Assembly (NCBI GenBank): GCA_012270525.1
Contig: JAAXIE010000144.1
Span: forward strand, 1-5,796
DNA from: Dehalococcoidia bacterium
Lineage (GTDB): Bacteria > Chloroflexota > Dehalococcoidia > UBA3495 > JAAXIE01
Direction of reading: 5' to 3'
Length of the DNA stretch: 5,796 nt
Shown: in pieces, positions 1-4,506 of the stretch
Numbering within the stretch: the first letter of the stretch is position 1
How the letters are laid out: each line of letters starts with the position of its first letter
Translations under genes and position numbers: made by a program
The notes under the pieces: generated by a model
Told to the model about the DNA's origin: nothing
What the model saw: the letters and a program-made list of their open reading frames with translations, nothing else
Database searches by the model: none

Positions 1-575
1 GCAAGATCTGGGTCAGAGGCCGTGATTGCCAACACCACATTGCTTGTTATCGTATCAGTGGCTGGGTCGAACGAACTGGAAACCTCGATCACGGCGGACT
101 CCTTGTGAAGTGCATAGTGGACTGCTGCCACCGCCACGCTTATCTCCGATTCCGTGTATCCGACGCTGGACTGGGTCTCGACCGGAACGCCTCCATGGTT
201 GTTCCGGAAGGTATCTATCACCTCTTGCGCCTCCGTGGGAATGTCGCCCGCGAACGAGACCGTGGCCACGCCGTCTACAATCTCCGCGCTGGTGAAAGCT
301 CTGGGAGAGGCCGCGCGAATGGCTTGCACCGTGGCGGCCCAGTCGTTGTGCCATCCATACATCGCGATGGCCTTCGCCAGCGATATGCCCTCCTCGTCGG
401 CCATGAATTGCAGGTCTTCCAGTTCTTCGGGGCTCAACCGGTCAACCCAAGCCTCCTGCCTCTCCCCCTCGTGACTCTCAGTAAGGGAGGACGATGCTCC
501 AAGAAGGCCTAGACCTACCAGTAAGCACAGTAAAGACGCCAGAATCATCCTTGGTATACTGCGGCGCAAAAACAT
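1..575 (-). CDS. Exported protein, N-terminal part (protease-prodomain-like); truncated by window edge
   Basis: An uninterrupted minus-strand frame gives 191 residues and continues past the left edge. Residues 1-30 form a classical signal peptide: basic MFLRRSIPR, a hydrophobic core around 10-26, then small residues GASSS; no lipobox is visible. Residues 47-190 are a compact alpha/beta region with LSPEELEDLQ, then GISLAKAIAMYGWH at 63-76, a TVSFAGDIPTEAQEVID strand-helix at 105-121, and a VGYTESEI...AVHYAL segment at 138-156. From memory, this pattern resembles the N-terminal prodomain-like region of secreted chymotrypsin-type (S1) peptidases of Chloroflexi and actinobacteria, so the missing part may carry the protease domain; the catalytic triad is not in the window. 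The ATG at 573-575 is chosen over the internal ATG at codon 10 because a perfect Shine-Dalgarno lies 5 nt upstream. Coding status is secure; function is tentative. Confidence 0.82.
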   Translation of the reverse strand, partial: MFLRRSIPRMILASLLCLLVGLGLLGASSSLTESHEGERQEAWVDRLSPEELEDLQFMADEEGISLAKAIAMYGWHNDWAATVQAIRAASPRAFTSAEIVDGVATVSFAGDIPTEAQEVIDTFRNNHGGVPVETQSSVGYTESEISVAVAAVHYALHKESAVIEVSSSFDPATDTITSNVVLAITASDPDL

Positions 576-580
576 CGTCG

Positions 581-590
581 CACCTCCTTA
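581..590 (-). promoter_or_regulatory. Perfect Shine-Dalgarno TAAGGAGGTG for the exported protein
   Basis: The minus strand reads TAAGGAGGTG, fully complementary to the bacterial 16S rRNA 3' tail, with a 5-nt spacer (CGACG) before the ATG at 573-575. It fixes the start codon and predicts strong translation initiation. Confidence 0.85.
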
Positions 591-732
591 GGTTCATTAG
601 GAGCAACATACAAGACTCGCACCTCCCATCTTCAAGCAACGTGTGATTGTTTAATGGCATGTATCCACCAGTGGCACAGCCCATATGACTGTCAAGATGA
701 GTATGCTTTATGCTCCATATGATGATAAGTAT

Positions 733-748
733 ATTATATGTCACATAT
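733..748 (-). promoter_or_regulatory. Candidate -10 box and overlapping dyad in AT-rich island
   Basis: The minus strand carries a consensus TATAAT (733-738). It overlaps a perfect 6+1+6 inverted repeat ATATGT-C-ACATAT (736-748). No good -35 is found 15-18 bp upstream, so either an activator is needed or the site is fortuitous in AT-rich DNA. It lies about 160 nt upstream of the exported protein's start, implying a long leader. A TTGACA on the same strand (690-695) has no matching -10 at proper spacing. Confidence 0.3.
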
Positions 749-887
749 CTAATTGAAGAAGCCATGAATACTGCTCGGCCCTATATGTCACCTGTCCGCT
801 CGTCCCTTCTCGCCAAACGAGACCCACACGTCGCCCCTCCTAAGCCGCCCCTCCCCGTCTTTCCCCTCCACCCCTGACATTCCCCAA

Positions 888-916
888 TTGACCGCCACGC
901 ACAAACGTTCTATTCT
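888..916 (+). promoter_or_regulatory. Candidate sigma70-type promoter upstream of the repeat region
   Basis: TTGACC (888-893, 5 of 6 to consensus) is followed by exactly 17 bp and then TATTCT (911-916, 4 of 6). The expected start is near 923. Transcription from here would read through the repeats into the HTH gene at 1389, giving a leader of roughly 465 nt, or would produce a separate non-coding RNA. This rests on motif matching only. Confidence 0.4.
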
Positions 917-926
917 CAATTTGTGC
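899..926. repeat. Inverted repeat GCACAAA-N14-TTTGTGC bracketing a -10 box (operator-like)
   Basis: Perfect 7-bp arms lie at 899-905 and 920-926, with arm centres 21 bp apart (two helical turns). They flank the candidate -10 hexamer at 911-916 symmetrically, the geometry expected for a dimeric repressor operator. The regulator is unknown; the HTH protein encoded downstream is one possibility. Confidence 0.45.
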
Positions 927-1090
927 CTGCAAGCCCTTCCAGGGTCAGCGCTGCACGTTCGCTGCCCAATCTTCCTCGGAGGGAAACAAGTTGCAATCGA
1001 CGTCAAAGGAAGGTCGCCGCGCCCAGCCAGCCTCCGGTCCCGGCAATCGGAACGCCACTCGCAAGCTATTTCCAAGCTGTAGTCGGAACA

Positions 1091-1145
1091 ATCGGAACAA
1101 ATTCAGCTACGAAAAAACAGTTTCCAGCTACGACCTTGTTCCGAT
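1091..1145. repeat. 10-bp perfect inverted repeat ATCGGAACAA / TTGTTCCGAT
   Basis: ATCGGAACAA (1091-1100) is exactly inverted at 1136-1145, with a 35-nt loop carrying two direct copies of CAGCTACG (1104-1111 and 1125-1132). As RNA it could form a 10-bp stem exposing both loop copies; as DNA it is a pair of opposed binding sites. The same ATCGGAACAAG 11-mer recurs at 1417-1427 inside the HTH gene. Confidence 0.6.
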
Positions 1146-1278
1146 GCCCAGCTACGGGACCCCCTTGCCGCCCAACTTGCGCACCGCTTCCCGCGCCGCC
1201 CCTCGTAGCTGGTCCCGCCCCGTCTGCCCTGTTCTTCAACCCCCCAGTCGGAACACGGGTCTCAATCTCGGCAGCTAT
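1104..1278. repeat. CAGCTACG short repeat family
   Basis: CAGCTACG occurs at 1104-1111, 1125-1132 and 1149-1156, and inverted (CGTAGCTG) at 1204-1211; a diverged CAGCTAT lies at 1272-1278. The copies at 1149 and 1204 extend to CCAGCTACGnGG and face each other, so they could pair across a loop of about 47 nt. The family interleaves with the TCGGAAC repeats and appears nowhere else that I see in the window. Confidence 0.55.
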
Positions 1279-1344
1279 CCCGATCGGAACACAGAAATCC
1301 ACCAACAACCCCTCAACCCCTTCCCTCGTCCCTTGACCGTATCT

Positions 1345-1359
1345 GGCAGCCTTGCTGCC
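1345..1359 (+). other. Short perfect hairpin 30 nt upstream of the HTH gene
   Basis: GGCAGC-CTT-GCTGCC forms a 6-bp perfect GC-rich stem with a 3-nt loop, ending 29 nt before the ATG at 1389. It is followed by CTCCCACTCC, not a T-run, so it is not a typical intrinsic terminator; it may be a leader structure near the ribosome site. Confidence 0.4.
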
Positions 1360-1388
1360 CTCCCACTCCACAACCAGGATGTCGGAAC

Positions 1389-1904
1389 ATGAGTCCCAAG
1401 CTGAACAGAAAGAACGATCGGAACAAGAAAAAGCCCTCTGGCCACCGCGAACCTCTAGCGAGTCGCAAGCACAAGTTCTTGAGGGCCTGCTACAGCGGGG
1501 CTACCGTAAGAGAGGCCGCCCGTATCGCTGGCGTCGCTACCAGCACCCCCTACTGCTGGCGCGATACCGACCCCGAATTCGCCCAAGTCTGGAAGCACTC
1601 CCGCGAAGACCTCGTCGAAGACCTCGAATTGGAAGCCTTCCAGCAGGCCATCGGCGGCGATCGCCGTCTCCTCATGTTCCTTCTCAAGTCCTACAAGCCT
1701 GAGACCTACAACCAGCGACAGCACCGGCCTGTGTCCTCCGACTCTACCCCCTTCGCCGAGTTTCTTGCTGTCGTCCGCGAACGGCGAGCCCAACAGCATC
1801 TCAAACAAGAGCCCAAACAGGAGGAACTGCCATCCCGGCCCGCCCCGTACCTCCCGCCCGCCCTCTCAGGACCTTCCTTCCCAGAAACCCAGGCCCCCTG
1901 CTAG
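1389..1904 (+). CDS. Orphan phage terminase small subunit-like helix-turn-helix protein
   Basis: The product has 171 residues. It starts with a very basic tail (MSPKLNRKNDRNKKK), then an HTH at about 37-59 (GATVREAARIAGVATSTPYCWRD), a DPEFAQVW turn, and an acidic helix running from about 71 to 88. A LLMFLLKSYKPETYNQR segment follows at 94-110. This order (HTH, DPEF, long helix, LLMFLLK-KPE-Y) is typical of terminase-small-subunit-like proteins of phages, which bind DNA at packaging sites. Residues 145-171 are a Pro-rich, probably disordered tail. No terminase large subunit, portal or integrase lies nearby, so it is an orphan; a domesticated regulator or mobile-module protein is as likely as a packaging protein. 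The ribosome site is weak (AGGA at 1376-1379). The start codon sits within a TCGGAAC repeat pair, suggesting autoregulation (inference). Confidence 0.78.
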   Translation: MSPKLNRKNDRNKKKPSGHREPLASRKHKFLRACYSGATVREAARIAGVATSTPYCWRDTDPEFAQVWKHSREDLVEDLELEAFQQAIGGDRRLLMFLLKSYKPETYNQRQHRPVSSDSTPFAEFLAVVRERRAQQHLKQEPKQEELPSRPAPYLPPALSGPSFPETQAPC

Positions 1905-1907
1905 AAT
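1899..1907 (+). promoter_or_regulatory. Candidate extended -10 (TGC-TAGAAT) for the amidohydrolase
   Basis: TGCTAGAAT matches an extended -10 (TGn plus TAGAAT, 5 of 6) and overlaps the stop codon of the preceding HTH gene. A start near 1914 would give a leader of about 45 nt. No good -35 is seen, which extended -10 promoters can tolerate. It suggests the amidohydrolase is transcribed independently. Confidence 0.4.
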
Positions 1908-1944
1908 TGCTCCCGTCGCAACGACTTCTACTTGGGAATGCGGT

Positions 1945-1954
1945 AGAGGAGGTG
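1945..1954 (+). promoter_or_regulatory. Ribosome binding site AGAGGAGGTG of the amidohydrolase
   Basis: AGAGGAGGTG ends 4 nt before the ATG at 1959. It is a strong site and supports this start, which is followed within 15 residues by the conserved metal-binding DADAH motif. Confidence 0.75.
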
Positions 1955-1958
1955 CTCC

Positions 1959-3059
1959 ATGGCCACCCAGACCAGATTGCAGGTCATCGATGCCGACGCC
2001 CACGTGATTGAGACGGAGAGGACTTGGGACTACCTGGAGCCAGCCGAGCAGAAGTTCCGGCCCGTGCTGCTGCCCAATCCCTACGACGCCGAGCGCCAGA
2101 TGTGGGCCATCCACGGAGCCGCCGCTGGCTTTCGCTTCGCCGACCTGTCCGAGGAGCAACTGGACGAGCTCTCTCGCCAAGCAAACCGCGACATGTCCAC
2201 CCCCAAGGCCGCCCGCGAACTGGACGACGTCGCCCTGCGACTCCGCCACATGGACCAGTTGGGCATCGACGTCCAGATCCTCCACAACACCATGTGGATC
2301 GAGCAGGTGACCCAGAACCCGGAGGTCGAGGCTGCCCTCTGTCGGTCTTGGAACCGCTGGCTGGCCGATGTGTACCACCAGTCCAACGGCCGGCTGCGCT
2401 GGTCCTGCGTTATCCCCTCATTGAGCCTGGATGAAGCGGTGCACCAGATGCGCTTCGCCCAGGAGAACGGCTGCGTCGCCGTATGCATGCGCCCCCTCGA
2501 GGGTGACCGCTCCATGACCGACCCCTACTTCTACCCCGTCTATGAGGAAGCCACCAACCTCGATATGGCCGTGGCCGTCCACATCGCCAACGCCAATCCC
2601 GCCAACGTCAACCTGCTCCGCGGCTTCCCCGAAGGCTTCAACACCATGGCCTTCGCCCTCTTCCGCGTGCCCACCGTGGTGGCCACCTACACCCTCCTCA
2701 TGGGTGAAGTCCCCAAACTGTTCCCCCAGCTGCGCTGGGGCATAATCGAAGCTTCCGCCCAGTGGGTCCCGTGGATACACCACGAGGTCGTCCGCCGTTA
2801 CGAGGCCCGCGGCCTCCCCATACCGGAAGATCTCTTCGGAGAGCGCAACATCTACGTCACCTGTCAGACCGACGACGACATCCCCTACGTCCTCAGGTAC
2901 GCCGGGGACCGCTCCATCGTCATCGGCACCGACTACGGCCACACTGACCCCTCCAGCGAGGTCGACGCCATCTCCATCTTCCGGGGCATGCACGACATCG
3001 ACGAGGAGACCCGCGACCGTATCCTCTGCCACAACCCGAAACGGCTGTACAACCTCTAA
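1959..3059 (+). CDS. Amidohydrolase, COG2159 family (ACMSD-like TIM-barrel metal hydrolase)
   Basis: The 366-residue product is full length for the amidohydrolase-2 family (2-amino-3-carboxymuconate semialdehyde decarboxylase-like). These cytosolic TIM-barrel enzymes use a bound metal to hydrolyse or decarboxylate acids, often ring-cleavage products. Visible landmarks: strand-1 motif VIDADAHVIE with D13 and H15 in place of the usual HxH pair; AVHIAN with H208; an EASAQWVPWI segment at 264-273, which in relatives reads EAGxxWLPYW; IGTDYGHTDPS with D325 as the expected last metal ligand; and a C-terminal NPKRLYNL at 359-366, the normal family ending. Acid and water-shell residues look intact, so it is probably active. 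The substrate cannot be told from sequence. It lies alone on the plus strand, 54 nt after the HTH gene, and is convergent with the MBL hydrolase. Confidence 0.9.
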   Translation: MATQTRLQVIDADAHVIETERTWDYLEPAEQKFRPVLLPNPYDAERQMWAIHGAAAGFRFADLSEEQLDELSRQANRDMSTPKAARELDDVALRLRHMDQLGIDVQILHNTMWIEQVTQNPEVEAALCRSWNRWLADVYHQSNGRLRWSCVIPSLSLDEAVHQMRFAQENGCVAVCMRPLEGDRSMTDPYFYPVYEEATNLDMAVAVHIANANPANVNLLRGFPEGFNTMAFALFRVPTVVATYTLLMGEVPKLFPQLRWGIIEASAQWVPWIHHEVVRRYEARGLPIPEDLFGERNIYVTCQTDDDIPYVLRYAGDRSIVIGTDYGHTDPSSEVDAISIFRGMHDIDEETRDRILCHNPKRLYNL

Positions 3060-3106
3060 GTCGACGCGCAGCGGGTGACCCCATGGGGGCCTGCTACTGA
3101 CCTCGC

Positions 3107-3134
3107 TCCGGGCAGGCTTCATAAGCGGCCCGGA
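3107..3134. terminator. Hairpin between two convergent genes
   Basis: TCCGGGC (3107-3113) pairs perfectly with GCCCGGA (3128-3134), and inside it GCTT-CAT-AAGC adds a 4-bp stem. It lies between the amidohydrolase stop (3059) and the MBL stop (3201), so it could end transcription from both sides. Neither strand has a T-run after the stem, so termination by the standard intrinsic mechanism is uncertain. Confidence 0.45.
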
Positions 3135-3200
3135 AGTCAGCCGCATGTGAGGCGGGAGCCGTCCCCGTCATTCCCGTCGAGCCGGGGGGTACGGCCGGAT

Positions 3201-4061
3201 CTACCGTGCTGGCGGTGCTTGGGGATTCGAAGGCACCCAGTTGCCCGTCATGTAGTCGTACAGGTTGGCCACGTTCATTCGCATCACCGCAGCCGCGTCC
3301 TGGTGGGCCGCCTCCATCGGGTACCGTCCCGTCATGTCGGTGAGGCTGTAGATGGCCTCGTCCTTGCCCATGCCCCGCTCCACCGCATTCCAGACGTAGT
3401 CCTTCCACTCCTGTATGTAGGAGCCCTGCTCGTCCAGGTACTCCTTGCCGCACAACTCCCCGTGCCCCGGAACGAATATCTCCTCGTCCAACCGGCGCAG
3501 CGACTCCACCGCCGTGAGCCACTGGTCCGGGCTGCCTTCCTGCAGGAAGCTCTGCACCTTGTGGAAGATGTTGTCGCTCGTCCAGACCACCCCCTCTTCT
3601 TTGATGCAGATGGCCGCCTGGTAGGCAGTGTGCCCAGGCATATGGACGATCTCGATGGTGTGGTCGCCCACCCGCAACCTCATGCCGTTCTGGAAGGTGA
3701 TGGCAGGGGCATTGAACTGGTAGTCCCCCATGTACTGCGGTTCGTCCGGGCCGAAGTTCGACACCCGCTGCACATGGTCCGCCAGGTCCGTCTCCAGAAT
3801 CCGCCGTCGCACCCCCTCATGTGCGATTACGGGAACATCAAAGAACGAGTTGCCCGTCCAGTGGTCGCCGTGAGGCTCCGTATTGATGATATGGCGCAAC
3901 TGCCCCCTGCGGTCTATCTCCGCCTTCAATGCCATGGCATCGCTGGGCTTGTGCGGGCTGTCGAACATCACGATGCCGTCGGAAGTGGTCAGGAACCCGA
4001 AGTTGCATCCCCTGCAACCGATGTCTACGAACACGTTGCTGGTCACCTGCTGCAGTGCCAA
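3201..4061 (-). CDS. MBL-fold metallo-hydrolase
   Basis: The 286-residue product has the metallo-beta-lactamase fold pattern. The metal-binding loop at 62-69 reads EPHGDHWT, giving H64, D66 and H67 but with E62 where the first histidine of HxHxDH normally stands. Further ligands are H144 (MPGHT), D163 (WTSDNIF) and H200 (VPGHGE). The order and spacing fit the GloB-type (COG0491) superfamily of hydrolases acting on thioesters, lactones and similar bonds; specificity is unknown. There is no signal peptide, so it is probably cytosolic. The C-terminal region (205-275) is helical. The start is TTG at 4059-4061, preceded 4 nt upstream by GGAGGTG (4066-4072); the nearby upstream ATG is out of frame and hits a stop after six codons. 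It is transcribed alone, divergent from the tRNA gene. Confidence 0.9.
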   Translation of the reverse strand: MALQQVTSNVFVDIGCRGCNFGFLTTSDGIVMFDSPHKPSDAMALKAEIDRRGQLRHIINTEPHGDHWTGNSFFDVPVIAHEGVRRRILETDLADHVQRVSNFGPDEPQYMGDYQFNAPAITFQNGMRLRVGDHTIEIVHMPGHTAYQAAICIKEEGVVWTSDNIFHKVQSFLQEGSPDQWLTAVESLRRLDEEIFVPGHGELCGKEYLDEQGSYIQEWKDYVWNAVERGMGKDEAIYSLTDMTGRYPMEAAHQDAAAVMRMNVANLYDYMTGNWVPSNPQAPPAR

Positions 4062-4065
4062 TCTA

Positions 4066-4072
4066 CACCTCC
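4066..4072 (-). promoter_or_regulatory. Ribosome binding site GGAGGTG deciding a TTG start
   Basis: The minus strand reads GGAGGTG, then TAGA, then TTG. The strong site at this spacing supports TTG at 4059-4061 as the MBL hydrolase start; no in-frame ATG lies nearby. Confidence 0.75.
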
Positions 4073-4102
4073 GCTCCCGTCATTCGATCAATGGGCCATC
4101 CC

Positions 4103-4126
4103 GGCAATGGCCGCCCGGCCAATGCC
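4103..4126 (-). other. Strong hairpin in the MBL hydrolase leader
   Basis: GGCAATGGCC (4103-4112) and GGCCAATGCC (4117-4126) form a 10-bp stem with one A-A mismatch and a 4-nt loop. It lies about 40 nt upstream of the TTG start. It could be a leader structure or a protein-binding dyad. A weak -10-like TACACT on the minus strand (4157-4162) would place it inside the transcript, but that promoter lacks a -35. Confidence 0.4.
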
Positions 4127-4263
4127 CGTCCGTCAGGTGGTAACTGCTCCGCCGGTAGTGTAGTCCAGGAAGTCCTCCCCTGGGTACCCTGCCTCGTGGA
4201 GAAGGCAGACGCTCCGTACAGTCCGCTAGAGGCCGCCAGAGCTAGCCGATGCCGAATACCCGT

Positions 4264-4271
4264 GCTACACT
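4264..4271 (+). promoter_or_regulatory. Candidate extended -10 promoter of tRNA-Thr
   Basis: TGC-TACACT (TG beginning one base before the listed range, hexamer 4266-4271) resembles an extended -10. The predicted start would be a few bases before the mature tRNA 5' end at 4282, leaving a minimal leader. The -35 region (about 4243) matches only half of the consensus. Confidence 0.45.
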
Positions 4272-4281
4272 CACTGTCACC

Positions 4282-4356
4282 GCCGGCGTAGCTCAGTGGC
4301 AGAGCAGCGGTTTCGTAAACCGCAGGTCAAGGGTTCGAATCCCCTCGCCGGCTCCA
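4282..4356 (+). tRNA. tRNA-Thr (anticodon CGT), CCA encoded
   Basis: A full cloverleaf can be drawn. The acceptor stem is GCCGGCG (4282-4288) with CGCCGGC (4346-4352). The D-stem is GCTC/GAGC (4291-4294 and 4302-4305). The anticodon stem GCGGT/ACCGC encloses loop TTCGTAA (4312-4318) with anticodon CGT at 4314-4316, reading ACG (Thr). The T-arm has loop TTCGAAT (4334-4340), with one A-C mismatch in the T-stem (4330 with 4344). The discriminator is T4353, and CCA is encoded at 4354-4356. Confidence 0.95.
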
Positions 4357-4436
4357 TTCCTCTCTCGCACCCCTAACCGACCCTCCGGATAACCCATCCT
4401 GGGCCATGTTCCGGCCCTATCACGCCCGCACGCTAC

Positions 4437-4464
4437 TTGGCGCGAAGACCCTTTAGGGTATATC
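4437..4464 (+). promoter_or_regulatory. Candidate promoter of the desaturase, overlapped by a palindrome
   Basis: TTGGCG (4437-4442), a 16-bp spacer and TATATC (4459-4464) each match 4 of 6 consensus positions. A start near 4470 gives a leader of about 37 nt. The palindrome ACCCT-TT-AGGGT (4448-4459) lies in the spacer and touches the -10, an operator-like position. The match is weak. Confidence 0.3.
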
Positions 4465-4506
4465 CTGTTGTACCCAAGCAGTTCACTGGGGCGAAGGTGA
4501 TAGCCG

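Larger units (their letters stand above)
591..1388. other. Long non-coding region: AT-rich island, then pyrimidine-rich repeat region
   Basis: No convincing gene is present. Positions 591-790 are clearly AT-rich against GC-rich surroundings and hold short direct repeats: CCATATGA at 681-688 and 715-722, and TATATGTCAC at 735-744 and 782-791. From about 785 to 880 the plus strand is strongly pyrimidine-biased (runs of CCCCTCC type). From 888 to 1388 there are a promoter-like site, interspersed TCGGAAC and CAGCTACG repeats, and hairpins, listed separately. Open frames crossing 888-1392 on the plus strand have low-complexity, S/P/R/N-rich translations with RN doublets created by the repeats, so they look non-coding. 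Confidence 0.6.
1047..1424. repeat. Interspersed TCGGAAC repeat family (8 copies, three 36-bp-spaced pairs)
   Basis: TCGGAAC occurs on the plus strand at 1047, 1083, 1092, 1248, 1284, 1382 and 1418, and inverted (GTTCCGA) at 1138-1144. Most copies fit RTCGGAACA. Three pairs (1047/1083, 1248/1284, 1382/1418) have an identical 36-bp start-to-start spacing. Their spacers share a degenerate TCnCAAnCT at the same offset, so the repeated module is longer than the 7-mer. The copies at 1083 and 1092 are tandem with a 9-bp period. The last pair spans the HTH start codon, its second copy encoding residues within DRN at 10-12. The array is too short and irregular for CRISPR. Confidence 0.75.

Noticed and set aside
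26..512. Plus-strand frames
   Set aside because: They are antisense to the exported protein, which has a signal peptide, a ribosome site and a coherent domain; the plus-strand translations are R/P/S-rich shadows.
478..765. Minus-strand 95-codon frame over the AT-rich island
   Set aside because: It overlaps, in another frame, the start and perfect ribosome site of the exported protein; its translation is low-quality with no family resemblance.
788..1075. Minus-strand 95-codon frame
   Set aside because: Polypurine-driven G/R/E/D-rich translation, no ribosome site and no recognisable motif.
888..1392. Overlapping plus-strand frames of 64-137 codons
   Set aside because: Low-complexity S/P/R/N-rich peptides with RN doublets generated by the DNA repeats; no ribosome sites, and several frames are open at once because the DNA is GC-rich.
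1047..1424. Possible CRISPR array
   Set aside because: Repeat units are only 7-11 bp, irregularly placed and in both orientations, one lies inside a gene, and no cas gene is present.
1389..1904. Prophage
   Set aside because: Only one phage-like gene; no large terminase, portal, capsid, integrase or attachment repeats seen.
2418..3146. Long minus-strand frame opposite the amidohydrolase
   Set aside because: G/V/D-rich antisense translation; the plus strand carries the full amidohydrolase motif set.
3166..3176. CGTCATTCCCG, like one arm of a widespread palindromic intergenic repeat
   Set aside because: The complementary return arm is absent, so it is at best a remnant; an 11-bp match is not enough.
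3075..4163. Long plus-strand frame of 362 codons
   Set aside because: It is antisense to the MBL hydrolase, whose metal ligands and ribosome site prove the coding strand.
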